From: Halomicrobium sp. LC1Hm
GTDB taxonomy: Archaea; Halobacteriota; Halobacteria; Halobacteriales; Haloarculaceae
NCBI RefSeq assembly: GCF_009617995.1
Contig: NZ_CP044129.1
Coordinates: forward strand, 62,001-126,000
DNA length: 64,000 nucleotides
Direction: 5' to 3'
Shown: in pieces, positions 45,457-53,939 of the stretch
Layout of the letters: each line of letters opens with the position of its first letter
Numbering within the stretch: position 1 is the stretch's first letter
Notes under the pieces: model-generated
Told to the model about the DNA's origin: nothing
What the model saw: the letters and a program-made list of their open reading frames with translations, nothing else
Database searches by the model: none
Program-made: the position numbers and the translations under genes

Positions 45457-45587
45457 GGAATCGCGTCGCGAGCGGACTGCGATCTCACGACGACGAGGCG
45501 TGACGACCCACACCGCAGGCTGCGCAGTTACCTGTGGCGGCTACTGTCTCCCGAGGTGCGAGTCGAAGGCGGTGACAGTCGGCAGTG

Positions 45588-46958
45588 TCAGTCCCGCACT
45601 GCCGGCGTGTGGAGGTGGTGTTCGATGTGCGCCCAGTCGTCGAACGGCGCTCCGTCGTTGTAGCCCACGTACCCATCGGGAGCGTTGTAGTTCATCGTAC
45701 TTTCGTAGCGATCTGCACTCACAGTCTTCGAGTCGACGCCGTCGTAGTCGTTCGGTCGGATCCCGTTCGAGTGACCCAGTTCGTGCATGAACGTACTTGC
45801 GATGGAGTCGTCGGACAGCGTCTGGTCGCTGTCGTCCCGGGCCGTCTCGAAGAGAAAGGGCCTGTTGTCGCCCCAGCTCTGGGTAACTCCGGCGACGGAG
45901 CGACCGTCGTGCCGAGCGTCACCGACCGCGATGCCGTAGTGGTAGCCATCGGCTTCGTGATCGAAGTAGACGGGCATGTAGCGTTGCCGCAGCTCGTCGA
46001 GACTCACGCGCTCGTCAGTCTCGATCGCCTCGTCGTAGCTGATGTGGAGTCGGATACCGGTCGAACCGTCCGGGTTCGAGATCGGGGCTGCCGCGTACGC
46101 CTTCGTGACCGGCTCGAGGGCGTCGGCGGGCGGTTTGTACCCCTCGACGTAGTCCACCTCGACGTAGATATCCATACGGAATGGATCACTCTCGTCGAGA
46201 GCGTCGTGGCCGACTTCGGCACCGTCGTCGAGGCCGTCGCCGTCCATGTCGGCCTGCATGGGATCTGTCCCGTGAACCTCGATTTCTGCACCGTCGTCGA
46301 GGCCGTCGCCGTCCGTGTCTGCCGCCGTGGGATCGGTTCCGTGAATCTCGACCTCCTCGCCGTCGTCGAGACCGTCACCGTCCGTATCAGCCGCCGTCGT
46401 GCCAGTTCGATACTGGTACACTTCCGCGTCGTCGTCGAGACCGTCGCCGTCCGTGTCGGCCGCCGTGGGATCCGTTCCGTGAACCTCGATCTCGTCGAGA
46501 TCGGCGAGATCGTCGCTGTCGCTGTGGGCAGAAACAGGGTCCGTCCCGTGAACCTCGATCTCAGCACTGTCGTTGAGTCCATCGTGGTCACTGTCGGCCG
46601 ACATTGGTGCCGTTCCGTGCGTATACACTTCGTCGCCGTCGTCGAGACCGTCCCCGTCAGTGTCGGCAACTGTCGCATTTGTGCCGAGATCGTGGACTTC
46701 GACACCGTCGTCGAGACCGTCGCCGTCGGTGTCGACGACCGTCGGGTCCGAACCAACCGCGGTTTCCTCGCCGTCTGGGAGGCCATCACGGTCCGTATCA
46801 GCGACGAGTGGATCTGTGTCTTGCTGGAGTTCCGCTGCCGCGGGGATTCCGTCACCGTCGAGCGCGACGACGTTCGTCGAGAGCACCAGTCCGGCACTAC
46901 CCACAGAAAGAGCGACGACGAGGAACACGGCGGCTGAGCGTTGCACACTAACGGTCAT
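45588..46958 (-). CDS. Secreted zinc metalloprotease with thrombospondin type 3 repeats
   Basis: A 456-residue exported protein. Residues 1-27 are a signal or anchor (SAAVFLVVALSVGSAGLVLS). From about 30 to 265 come seven or more calcium-binding repeats of about 33 residues, each like HGTDPTAADTDGDGLDDG. The C-terminal 190 residues carry a zinc protease motif, HELGH at 392-396 with S-N-G after it, and a Met-turn-like STMNYN about 25 residues later. The third zinc ligand is not at the canonical metzincin spacing; Asp404 is a candidate. The ATG at 46958 follows a TATA-like AT run. Its stop codon is joined to a decayed E1 repeat. Confidence 0.85.
   Translation of the reverse strand: MTVSVQRSAAVFLVVALSVGSAGLVLSTNVVALDGDGIPAAAELQQDTDPLVADTDRDGLPDGEETAVGSDPTVVDTDGDGLDDGVEVHDLGTNATVADTDGDGLDDGDEVYTHGTAPMSADSDHDGLNDSAEIEVHGTDPVSAHSDSDDLADLDEIEVHGTDPTAADTDGDGLDDDAEVYQYRTGTTAADTDGDGLDDGEEVEIHGTDPTAADTDGDGLDDGAEIEVHGTDPMQADMDGDGLDDGAEVGHDALDESDPFRMDIYVEVDYVEGYKPPADALEPVTKAYAAAPISNPDGSTGIRLHISYDEAIETDERVSLDELRQRYMPVYFDHEADGYHYGIAVGDARHDGRSVAGVTQSWGDNRPFLFETARDDSDQTLSDDSIASTFMHELGHSNGIRPNDYDGVDSKTVSADRYESTMNYNAPDGYVGYNDGAPFDDWAHIEHHLHTPAVRD
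46190..46790 (-). repeat. Coding tandem repeat of the thrombospondin type 3 region
   Basis: Within the protease gene a unit of about 99 bp (33 codons) recurs, with cores such as GACGGCGACGGCCTCGACGA. The units differ mainly at the Asp/Thr/Ala codons and the 34th residue. This is a protein-level repeat and not an array of non-coding units. Confidence 0.7.
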
Positions 46959-47214
46959 CGGAGTGGTTAAAATAAGCACTTCGGATTGCGTATCTCATCG
47001 ATGGCAAGACGCCAGTGTCGGTGCGTCGTCCCGGCGGATCACGTGACAGAACGACCGTAGCAGTCAATCGAAAAGAGGCGACTGCACGCGGATTGTCGTC
47101 GTCGTTTGTCCGGTCGACGGGACGGCGTCGAGCCGAACTATCTGTGGGCCGGGTCGGGAGACGACGGCGAGTCTCCCGGTGGCGTGCGCTCGATCCAGTA
47201 ATCGAAAGAAGTCC

Positions 47215-47379
47215 TCACTCCGTCCGGTCGACGTCGAGCTCCTCTTCGAGATCGCCGAGCCACTCGGTCTCTTCGAGTTCTTCGAGTTGCTCGCGGAAGT
47301 GAGTCTCGCAGACCCCCACAGAGATACCGTCTTTCTCGACTGCGATGTCCGCCTCACTCTCGCAGTAGTGACATTGCAT
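47215..47379 (-). CDS. Small zinc-finger protein (DUF6757-like)
   Basis: A 54-residue gene below the usual ORF length cut-off. The protein starts MQCHYCESEADIAVEK, continues GISVGVCETHFREQLEEL and ends with WLGDLEEELDVDRTE. The CxxC pair (C3, C6) and the CxxH pair (C24, H27) form a plausible zinc site. I associate this pattern with the haloarchaeal DUF6757 family. It lies between the convergent or same-strand metalloprotease and PHP genes, 45 bases after the PHP stop on the same strand. Confidence 0.75.
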   Translation of the reverse strand: MQCHYCESEADIAVEKDGISVGVCETHFREQLEELEETEWLGDLEEELDVDRTE

Positions 47380-47424
47380 ACGACACGATTGGGTCCCTGT
47401 GACATTGAATGCTCCGCTCGCCGG

Positions 47425-48210
47425 TCACTCCGGCGACACGTCCAGGGCGTCCCGGACGCGCTCCCACTGGGCGCTGTCCAGACCGGCCAGGCCCAGCCGG
47501 TCGTCGTGTGCGTCGCTCCCGCCGGTCACCAGCAGGTCGTGGCGCTCGATGGCCCGGTCGACGGCCGACAGATCGGGATCGTCGGCGTAGGGGTAGGGGC
47601 GTTCGACGGCGTCGAGCGTGTCACAGAGCGCGAGCGCGCTCTCGGGGTCGTCGTAGCGCAGCGGATGTGCCAGCCCCACCAGCCCGCAGGCCTCGGTCAG
47701 CAACGCCCGGCCTCGCTCGAAAGCGGGGACCGCTCGGGGGACGTAACACGGACAGTCGTCGCCGATGAGGTGGGCAAAGGCACCGTCGACGTCGTAGTCG
47801 CTGACTTCCGCGATCGCACGTGCAATGTGTGGCCGACCCAGTCCGGGCCGCGGTTCGATCGGCAACGAGACGGACAGGCGCTCCTCGACGCAGTCGACGA
47901 TGGCGGCCCCCCGTTCGGCCCGGTTTCGCTGGATGCGCTCGCACTCGGCGACCAGCGCGTCCGTCGGCGAGACACCGTAGCCGAGCAGGTCGAGGCGCTG
48001 GTGGCCGGCATCGACCCGGAGCTCGATCCCGTGGACGACCGTGACGCCCTCGCGTGTCGTCACCGGGGCGTCGAGGTCGGGCGAGAGTCGGTCGTGGTCG
48101 GTCACCGCGACGGCGTCGAGGCCGCCACGCCGTGCGGCCGCCGGCACCTCGTCGAGGGACAGCGTCCCGTCCGAGCGCTGCGTGTGGACGTGGAGGTCCG
48201 CGACAGTCAT
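47425..48210 (-). CDS. PHP-domain phosphoesterase
   Basis: A 261-residue metal-dependent phosphoesterase. The PHP motifs are in order: DLHVHTQRSDGTLSL, VAVTDHDRLSPD, VHGIELRVD, GRPHIARAIAE, GLAHPLRYDD and the C-terminal GGSDAHDD. The length and motifs suit the trpH-type family acting on small phosphorylated molecules or RNA ends. The ATG at 48210 is chosen; a TATA-like GTATAAGG lies about 50 bases upstream on the minus strand. It is divergent from the DUF5789 gene. Confidence 0.88.
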   Translation of the reverse strand: MTVADLHVHTQRSDGTLSLDEVPAAARRGGLDAVAVTDHDRLSPDLDAPVTTREGVTVVHGIELRVDAGHQRLDLLGYGVSPTDALVAECERIQRNRAERGAAIVDCVEERLSVSLPIEPRPGLGRPHIARAIAEVSDYDVDGAFAHLIGDDCPCYVPRAVPAFERGRALLTEACGLVGLAHPLRYDDPESALALCDTLDAVERPYPYADDPDLSAVDRAIERHDLLVTGGSDAHDDRLGLAGLDSAQWERVRDALDVSPE

Positions 48211-48275
48211 ACCGGAGCCTGGCCGCCGGAGCCCAAGCCACTTCGGGTCGTGTCCCTTATACACATTAAGGAGTG

Positions 48276-48290
48276 TATTAATTATTAATA
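48276..48290. promoter_or_regulatory. Perfect AT palindrome between divergent genes
   Basis: TATTAATTATTAATA is a 15-base perfect inverted repeat around one central T. It sits 8 bases before the TATA box of the DUF5789 gene and 66 bases before the PHP start. Its position fits an operator for one or both genes, but no regulator is known. Confidence 0.45.
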
Positions 48291-48297
48291 ATGAAGG

Positions 48298-48304
48298 TTT
48301 ATTA
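48298..48304 (+). promoter_or_regulatory. TATA box of the DUF5789 gene
   Basis: TTTATTA is centred 27 bases before the ATG at 48328, giving a leaderless mRNA. Confidence 0.6.
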
Positions 48305-48327
48305 TCGTTCATTAACTTTCCAGAGCC

Positions 48328-48615
48328 ATGCGAATGTTCGACAGCGCAGACGAGATGTTCACCGCACAGAACTACCCCGCGACGACGACCGACCTGATCG
48401 AGGCCCACGGCCACCTGACGCTGGAGTTGCCCAACGGTTCGGAGACGGTCGCCGACGTTCTGGGCCGCCTGACCGAAGAGACCTACGACACCGAGAACGA
48501 GGCCAGACTGGCGGCCTACAGCGCCGTCAGCCAGAAGGGCATCGGTCGAAAGGGCTACTCCGACCGCGATCCGATCGCGATGGGCGAGGACGGCCCGGAC
48601 CAGGTCTCGTTCTAG
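48328..48615 (+). CDS. DUF5789 family protein
   Basis: A 95-residue acidic cytoplasmic protein. The pattern YPATTTDLIEAHGHLTLELPN, the following ETVADVLGRL and the ending AVSQKGIGRKGYSDRDP / DQVSF match the haloarchaeal DUF5789 family, whose function is unknown. The promoter region is unusually AT-rich and carries a palindrome, so expression may be controlled. A large hairpin begins directly after its TAG stop. Confidence 0.85.
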   Translation: MRMFDSADEMFTAQNYPATTTDLIEAHGHLTLELPNGSETVADVLGRLTEETYDTENEARLAAYSAVSQKGIGRKGYSDRDPIAMGEDGPDQVSF

Positions 48616-48670
48616 ACCACCGTTTTACTGCGGGGGTCACCGACGGCGACCCCGCTCGCAAAACCGTGGT
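48616..48670 (+). terminator. Nested inverted repeat after DUF5789
   Basis: ACCACCGTTTT pairs with AAAACCGTGGT with one mismatch, enclosing the inner stem GCGGGGGTC / GACCCCGC. It begins on the base after the stop codon. A similar inner arrangement (CTGCGGGGGT ... CCCCCTTGCAAAA) is found near 60116-60165, so this may be a recurring terminator type. Confidence 0.5.
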
Positions 48671-48705
48671 TCTGCTGAACGCAGTGACGCAGCGCTCGCT
48701 CTGAC

Positions 48706-48743
48706 GGTGGCGAACCCCTTCACGAAGCTACAGCCGACAGTAT
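48706..48743. repeat. E1 palindromic repeat, half copy f
   Basis: Only the right half remains: GGTGGCGAACCCCTTCACGAAG, then CTACAGCCGACAGTAT. It matches the right half of copy a. The terminal TATCA supplies the TGA stop of the minus-strand membrane protein gene. Confidence 0.75.
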
Positions 48744-49015
48744 CAGGCCGACTCGATCTCGTCGTCGTACCGGCGGGTGTAGCGCATGACGGCGTAGAAG
48801 ATCCCGGACAGCACGAGTACCGCACCGCCGCCGTAGGTCGCCATATTGAGTGGCGTAGGGCGAAACTGGACGCCGAAGAGACCGACGGGCACGGCGGCGT
48901 CGTTGCTGATCACGAGACCGACGAAGGCACCGAAGCCCACGCCGAGTGCCAGCGCCGCGACGAACACCCAGCCGACGACGCGCCGCCCCGACGTGGTCGA
49001 ATCCGTTTCGTTCAT
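48743..49015 (-). CDS. Small two-helix membrane protein
   Basis: A 90-residue protein with two membrane helices (VVGWVFVAALALGVGFGAF and MATYGGGAVLVLSGIFYAVM), a short acidic N-terminus and a charged C-terminal tail (RYTRRYDDEIESA). The ATG at 49015 is the start closest to the first helix. No family is recognised. The stop codon lies inside the half E1 copy f. The riboflavin kinase gene is divergent from it. Confidence 0.7.
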   Translation of the reverse strand: MNETDSTTSGRRVVGWVFVAALALGVGFGAFVGLVISNDAAVPVGLFGVQFRPTPLNMATYGGGAVLVLSGIFYAVMRYTRRYDDEIESA

Positions 49016-49182
49016 GGTAGTGTGGCCGCCTGCTCGACGGCGATACTGGTCGTAACGACTCGACGGGCAAGTGGCTACCGGGACCGAGCGAGGACAACGC
49101 CGGTCCCGTTGCCTGCCGTTCCAGAACTGTGACGAATGCCACATTCGTTATCCTTTTCCCGCGATAGCGCCAACTCGTGCGT

Positions 49183-49881
49183 ATGGCAGAGACAACGCGG
49201 GCCGTCGGCCACGACGAGCTGGCGACGCTGAAGTTGCTGGCGCTCGACGGCGCGATCGAGGGCGAGCGAAAGGAGTCCTGTTCGGCGCTCGCCGACCGGC
49301 TGGACGCCTCCAACCAGACCGCCTCGCGGCGGCTCCAGCGGCTTGAGGAAGCCGAGATGATCGATCGGGACATCGTCGGGGACGGACAGCTCATCCGGAT
49401 CAGTGAAGTCGGCGAGCGGGCCCTCCAGCGAGAGTACGCCGACTACCGGCGGATCTTCGAGGGGGCCGTCGGCGTCGATCTGGGCGGGATCGTCACCTCC
49501 GGCATGGGCGAGGGACGACACTACATCACGCTGCCGGGGTACATGGAGCAGTTCATCGACAAGCTCGGCTACGAGCCCTTCGCCGGGACGCTCAACGTCG
49601 ACCTCGTCGACGAGAGCGTCCGCAAGCGCGCGCGGCTGAGCGCCTTCGAGCCCGTCACGATCGAGGGATGGGAGGACGACGAGCGAACGTACGGACCGGC
49701 GTACTGCTATCCGGCCTCCGTCGTCGCCGGGGACAGCGAGTACGAGCCCGCCCACGTCATCGCCCCCGAGCGAACCCACCACGGCGAGAGCCAACTGGAA
49801 GTGATCGCCCCGGAGAAACTGCGCGACGTGGTCGGCCTGGCCGACGGTGACGAGGTGACTGTCCATGTCTCGGAGCAGTGA
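49183..49881 (+). CDS. ribK: CTP-dependent riboflavin kinase with HTH domain
   Basis: A 232-residue archaeal RibK (DUF120) that uses CTP to phosphorylate riboflavin to FMN. Residues about 1-90 form a winged helix-turn-helix ([25 protein letters not shown]), and 95-232 are the kinase ([52 protein letters not shown]). The fused HTH suggests that the enzyme can also act as a regulator of riboflavin genes. The ATG at 49183 is preferred to the GTG at 49177. It overlaps ribB by 17 bases. Confidence 0.93.
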   Translation: MAETTRAVGHDELATLKLLALDGAIEGERKESCSALADRLDASNQTASRRLQRLEEAEMIDRDIVGDGQLIRISEVGERALQREYADYRRIFEGAVGVDLGGIVTSGMGEGRHYITLPGYMEQFIDKLGYEPFAGTLNVDLVDESVRKRARLSAFEPVTIEGWEDDERTYGPAYCYPASVVAGDSEYEPAHVIAPERTHHGESQLEVIAPEKLRDVVGLADGDEVTVHVSEQ

Positions 49882-50542
49882 GCAGGCAGCGACGGGTGCC
49901 GACGACGCCATCGCGGCGTTCGCACGTGGCCAGCCGATCTTGATCCACGACGCGGCCGACCGCGAGGGCGAGGTCGACCTCGTCTACCCGGCCGGAGCGG
50001 TCACGCCAGGGGCCGTCGCACGCCTGCGCAACGACGCTGGCGGGCTGGTCTGTGTCGCGCTCTCGGATGCGGTCGCCGAGACGTTCGGTCTGCCGTTCAT
50101 GCAGGAGCAACTGACCCACCCCAGCGCCGACGGCCACGACCTCGCGTACGACGAGCGATCCTCGTTCTCGCTGACGGTCAATCATCGGGACACCCACACC
50201 GGCATCACCGACGAGGACCGCGCGCTGACGATCACCGAACTCGCGGGGGCCGCCGCCGATCCCGGCGGAACGGCCTTCGCCGACGAGTTCCGCTCGCCGG
50301 GTCACGTGACGCTGCTGCGCGGTGCGCCGGACCTGCTTTCCGACCGGCTGGGCCACACCGAACTCGGACTGGCGGTCGCGGAGGCCGCCGACCAGCCACC
50401 CGCGGTCGTGGTCTGTGAGATGCTCGACGACGAGACGGGCGGGGCGCTCTCGCCGGCCGCCGCGCGTGCCTACGCCGAGCGCGAGGGACTCGCCTACGTC
50501 GAGGGGAGCGCACTCGTCGAGCGACTGGGAACGTCGTCGTAA
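49865..50542 (+). CDS. ribB: 3,4-dihydroxy-2-butanone-4-phosphate synthase
   Basis: A 225-residue enzyme that converts ribulose 5-phosphate to the four-carbon precursor of riboflavin. The signatures [57 protein letters not shown] and [13 protein letters not shown] are typical. No GTP cyclohydrolase II domain is fused. The ATG lies inside the last 17 bases of ribK in another frame, so the two are translationally coupled. Confidence 0.93.
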   Translation: MSRSSEQAATGADDAIAAFARGQPILIHDAADREGEVDLVYPAGAVTPGAVARLRNDAGGLVCVALSDAVAETFGLPFMQEQLTHPSADGHDLAYDERSSFSLTVNHRDTHTGITDEDRALTITELAGAAADPGGTAFADEFRSPGHVTLLRGAPDLLSDRLGHTELGLAVAEAADQPPAVVVCEMLDDETGGALSPAAARAYAEREGLAYVEGSALVERLGTSS

Positions 50543-50647
50543 GCCGGCAGTTCGCCGTCACTGTGTCCGAGCGTCGACGCGTTTCACGGACGACTGTCGT
50601 GAGAGGGAAGCGACAGGTTTGAGTCGACACCCCGACCAGCTACGGAT

Positions 50648-50884
50648 ATGGCCGAAAGCCGCCGGATGGTCCCGAACGAGCGAAAGCTGCTGGTCGTCGT
50701 CGGATTCTGTCTCGGCACGGGGCTGGGACCGTTCGTCCTCACCGTCCTGACGGCACCGGTCGAGTTCTTCGCGGGAGAGACCGTCGCGTCCCTGCTGTGG
50801 ACGACGGTGCAGTTCCTCGGCGTCGTCTTCGCCGGGGTCGCGCTCGCGACGATCGATCTCAACGCGACCGGCGCGGCGCGCTGA
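50648..50884 (+). CDS. Small two-helix membrane protein
   Basis: A 78-residue protein with two hydrophobic segments (LLVVVGFCLGTGLGPFVLTV and VQFLGVVFAGVALATIDL) and a positively charged start (MAESRRMVPNERK). It lies 105 bases after ribB, so a shared transcript is possible. I do not recognise a family. Confidence 0.65.
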   Translation: MAESRRMVPNERKLLVVVGFCLGTGLGPFVLTVLTAPVEFFAGETVASLLWTTVQFLGVVFAGVALATIDLNATGAAR

Positions 50885-50928
50885 CGCGTCGTCTGGCACG
50901 ACAGGGAGACACACGCATCGTCAACACT

Positions 50929-50934
50929 CTTAAC
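50929..50934 (+). promoter_or_regulatory. Probable TATA box of the ilvE leader
   Basis: CTTAAC lies about 25 bases before the ATG at 50956 and about 93 bases before the ilvE ATG at 51024. This points to transcription starting on the small leader ORF. Confidence 0.4.
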
Positions 50935-50955
50935 GATGGCCTGCAATGGCCCGGT

Positions 50956-51027
50956 ATGTACGTCGCTGAGACGATGCGTGGACAGTATCGCGAGGGACAG
51001 ACCACACGCGGGGGGACGGCTCGATGA
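50956..51027 (+). CDS. Possible 23-residue leader peptide of ilvE
   Basis: The frame from the ATG at 50956 reads MYVAETMRGQYREG and continues to a TGA that overlaps the ilvE start as ATGA. A TATA box sits at the leaderless distance. The arrangement is the same as at the amt operon (10997-11077). The peptide has only one branched-chain residue, so classical attenuation is not obvious. Coding status is inferred from geometry only. Confidence 0.4.
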   Translation: MYVAETMRGQYREGQTTRGGTAR

Positions 51028-51962
51028 GCGAGCGCCCGGAGATGTTCGAGGGCGTCGACGAGATCTGGCAGGACGGCGAGTTCGTCGACTTCGAGGACGC
51101 ACAGGTCCACGTGCTGGCCCACGCGCTGCACTACGGCACCGGCGTCTTCGAGGGCGTGCGCTGCTACGACACCGACGACGGCCCGGCGATCTTCCGGTGG
51201 GAGGAGCACCTCGACCGACTGTACGAGTCGGCGAAGGTCTACGACATCGAGATTCCCTTCGAGCCCGAGGAACTCACCGAGGCGACCGTCGAGTTGATCC
51301 GCCGCGAGGGGCTGGAGTCGTGTTACATCCGCCCGATCGCGTTCTACGGCTACGGCCCGCTGGGGCTGAACCCGAGCGAGTCGCCCGTTGAGACCGCCAT
51401 CGGCGTCTGGCCGTGGGGGGCCTACCTCGGCGAGGAAGCACTCGAAGAGGGCATCGACACGGCGATCTCCTCGTGGCGCAAGCACGCCTCCAGCCAGATC
51501 CCGACCAGCGCGAAGACGACGGGAGCCTACGTCAACAGCGTCCTCGCCTCGCTCGAGGCCAAGGGCAACGACTACGGCGAAGCGATCGTCCTCAACAAGG
51601 AGGGCAACGTCGCCGAGGGGCCGGGCGAGAACATCTTCCTGGTGCGCGACGGCGAAATCTACACGACCGGCCTCGCGGAGTCGATCCTCGACGGCATCAC
51701 CCGACGGAGCGTCATCACGATCGCCGAAGACCTGGGATACACTGTCCACGACGACGCGACGATCTCGCGGGGCGAGCTGTACGCCGCCGACGAACTGTTC
51801 TTCACCGGCACCGCCGCGGAGGTGACGCCGATCCGCAGCGTCGACGACAACGAGATCGGTGCCGGAACGAAAGGGCCGGTCACCGACGAGATCCAGACGC
51901 GCTTCTTCGACATCCTCGAAGAGCCACCCGAGCAGTACGACGACTGGTTCCGTTACGTCTGA
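51024..51962 (+). CDS. ilvE: Branched-chain amino acid aminotransferase
   Basis: A 312-residue class-IV PLP transaminase for the last step of valine, leucine and isoleucine synthesis. It shows the family start FEGVDEIWQDGEFVDFED, the segment HALHYGTGVFEGVRCY, the PLP Lys in TSAKTTGAYVNSVLAS and AEGPGENIFLV. The C-terminal TRRSVITIAEDLG and FFTGTAAEVTPI stretches are also conserved. It is preceded by a small ORF overlapping its ATG, and followed by structured inverted repeats before a convergent gene. Confidence 0.93.
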   Translation: MSERPEMFEGVDEIWQDGEFVDFEDAQVHVLAHALHYGTGVFEGVRCYDTDDGPAIFRWEEHLDRLYESAKVYDIEIPFEPEELTEATVELIRREGLESCYIRPIAFYGYGPLGLNPSESPVETAIGVWPWGAYLGEEALEEGIDTAISSWRKHASSQIPTSAKTTGAYVNSVLASLEAKGNDYGEAIVLNKEGNVAEGPGENIFLVRDGEIYTTGLAESILDGITRRSVITIAEDLGYTVHDDATISRGELYAADELFFTGTAAEVTPIRSVDDNEIGAGTKGPVTDEIQTRFFDILEEPPEQYDDWFRYV

Positions 51963-52107
51963 AGACCGGATCGATCACGTGCGGTGTTGACGCTGACACA
52001 CTCGACGACACGCGTTCCTCGAAACGTTCTTCGAACGGTTTCTGGCGGAGTGGCACGGCGAGGCGTAGGACGACCTTGCTCTCTCGATACTGACCGCCAA
52101 AGCATCC

Positions 52108-52239
52108 GGGCGACCGAGCGGTCCGAAGGACCCGGCAGGTCGCCCGGTTCCCCGGAATCGCCGTCGGCGATTCCGACCTTTTTCGCCCACGCGTTTCGAC
52201 AAGCGGTGCGCCTTCGGCGCACCCGCAGTCGAAAAAGGT
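52108..52239. terminator. Set of nested hairpins between convergent ilvE and DUF502 genes
   Basis: Three hairpins are present: GGGCGACC / GGTCGCCC (52108-52145), GGAATCGCC / GGCGATTCC (52154-52174) and GTGCGCC / GGCGCAC (52206-52222). The arms ACCTTTTTCG (52177-52186) and CGAAAAAGGT (52230-52239) enclose the last one, so a T-run is available on both strands. A bidirectional terminator is the natural reading. Confidence 0.55.
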
Positions 52240-52245
52240 GGTAGT

Positions 52246-52911
52246 CTAGTCGTCGTCGGCGTCGACGAGTCCGGCCGGGACCTGCGTGTGGTTCTCCTCG
52301 GCGTCGCCGAAGCCGGCCGAGAGGATCCGCGTCAGCGCGTCCTCGACGCGCTCGTCGGTCTCCTCGTAGGCGTCGGGCTCGACTTCGATGACGTAGCCGG
52401 TCGTGATGTTCGGTGCGGTCGGCAAGAACAGTACGTCTCGGCCGTCCTCGGTCTGTTGGCCGGTCTTGAACGCCGTCATCCGCAGCCCGTCCCACACTTC
52501 GAGTTTCACCGGCGTCTGGAGTTCGTCGGCCCCCGAGACGGCCGTCTCGACGGCCATCTTCGAGGCGTTGTACACCACGCGGAGGCCGGGGACCTGGTTC
52601 ATCATGTCGTCGAGAGCCTGTTCGATCACGTCGCCAAAAGCAGTCCGCATCAGATAGCCGATCGAGAACACGAGGAGTACGAAGACCGCGAGCGTGGTGA
52701 GCACGCGGACGAACGTCACCAGCTGTGTCATCAGATGGTGCTCCTCCGGAATATTGAGCAGCGGAGCGAGCCGCTCGGGAGTAATGACGTTCGCGAGCGG
52801 TAACGAGGCCAGAATACCGTAGAGGTAGGCGAGTACGTAGACCGTCACCAACAGGGGGAGCAGGATGATCAGCCCGCTCGCGAAGTCACGTTTCCACGTC
52901 GCCGAGGCCAT
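52246..52911 (-). CDS. DUF502 family membrane protein
   Basis: A 221-residue membrane protein with two hydrophobic regions near the N-terminus (GLIILLPLLVTVYVLAYLYG and VLTTLAVFVLLVFSIGYLM) followed by the conserved soluble domain with MMNQVPGLRVVYNASKM, FLPTAPNITTGYVIEV and an acidic tail. DUF502 has no established role. The ATG at 52911 matches the usual N-terminus. The proline dehydrogenase gene lies upstream on the same strand, 63 bases away. Confidence 0.9.
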   Translation of the reverse strand: MASATWKRDFASGLIILLPLLVTVYVLAYLYGILASLPLANVITPERLAPLLNIPEEHHLMTQLVTFVRVLTTLAVFVLLVFSIGYLMRTAFGDVIEQALDDMMNQVPGLRVVYNASKMAVETAVSGADELQTPVKLEVWDGLRMTAFKTGQQTEDGRDVLFLPTAPNITTGYVIEVEPDAYEETDERVEDALTRILSAGFGDAEENHTQVPAGLVDADDD

Positions 52912-52974
52912 GTCAAATCCGTAGCCCTCCCCCGTTATCAGCCCTTCCCTTCGTCTCTGTCAGACAGCTGCCAG

Positions 52975-53808
52975 CTAGGAGAGGATCGCCCGCAGGGCGA
53001 ACAACGCGTTTTCCTTCCGCTCTGCGACCCGTCGATAGAAGTAGGCGAGCCACTCGCCGCCGTAGGGAGCGTACTGCCAGACCTCGGAGTCCGTCGCCAG
53101 CGAGCGCTGGGCGTCGTCGCGAACGCCCATCAGCATCTGGACCTCGTACGGAGTGCCGTACTCCTCGTGTAGCGACGCGGCGAGGTCGATCATCTCCGGG
53201 TCGTGGCTCCCGACGGCGACCTCGCCACGGAAGTGCTCGAAGAGGTATCGCAACTGGTCGCGGTAGGCCTGATCGATCTCGTCCTTGTCCTGGAGCGCGA
53301 CCGACTGCGGTGGGTCGTACGCGCCCTTGACGAGCCGGATCTTCCCCGGGAGGTCGGCCAGTCGTTCGAGGTCGTCGGGCGTCCGTCGGAGGTTCGCCTG
53401 CACGCAGACGCCGACGCCGCCGTCGGTCTGACGGGCGAGCCGTTCGAAGGCGTCGAGCGTCGCGTCCGTCGTCGTGTGGTCTTCCATGTCGATCCAGACG
53501 AACACGTCGCGGTCGGCCGCGTGCGTGACGACGCTGTCGAGGTTCGACTGGAAGAGCGTCTCGCTCACGTCGAGGCCCAGTTGCGACGGCTTGATCGAGA
53601 GGCACGCATCCAGACCTGCCAGATCGATCTCCTCGACGAGGGCCTCGTAGGTCGCCGTGGCTTCCGCGGCCGGTTCGCGACGGTCGTAGTGTTCACCCAG
53701 CTGGTTCAGGATGACGCCGATCCCCTCCTCGTTGCACTGTCGCGCGTGCTCCAGCGCGCCGGCGGTCGTCTCACCCGCGACGAACCGCCGCGCCAGTGGC
53801 GGAATCAT
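52975..53808 (-). CDS. Proline dehydrogenase
   Basis: A 277-residue flavoenzyme of the PutA/PRODH family that oxidises proline to pyrroline-5-carboxylate. It contains the barrel signatures [61 protein letters not shown] and the active-site [15 protein letters not shown]. It is the stand-alone form without a P5C dehydrogenase domain. The ATG at 53808 gives a family-typical start ([18 protein letters not shown]). It is divergent from carS. Confidence 0.9.
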   Translation of the reverse strand: MIPPLARRFVAGETTAGALEHARQCNEEGIGVILNQLGEHYDRREPAAEATATYEALVEEIDLAGLDACLSIKPSQLGLDVSETLFQSNLDSVVTHAADRDVFVWIDMEDHTTTDATLDAFERLARQTDGGVGVCVQANLRRTPDDLERLADLPGKIRLVKGAYDPPQSVALQDKDEIDQAYRDQLRYLFEHFRGEVAVGSHDPEMIDLAASLHEEYGTPYEVQMLMGVRDDAQRSLATDSEVWQYAPYGGEWLAYFYRRVAERKENALFALRAILS

Positions 53809-53939
53809 CGTCCGGTGGTACGACCCGCCTCCCTATGAGGTTTGTCACCGAGGCGATCTGTTCCGCGCCACGGCACCCGCCCGGGCAGGTGTCGCGGGGA
53901 GTCGCCGACGTTAAGCCGCCCGCGGGACAGCACCGCGAC

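Noticed and set aside
46190-46790. Regular 99-bp repeats suggesting a CRISPR array
   Set aside because: The units are in frame, have no unique spacers and encode calcium-binding thrombospondin type 3 repeats.
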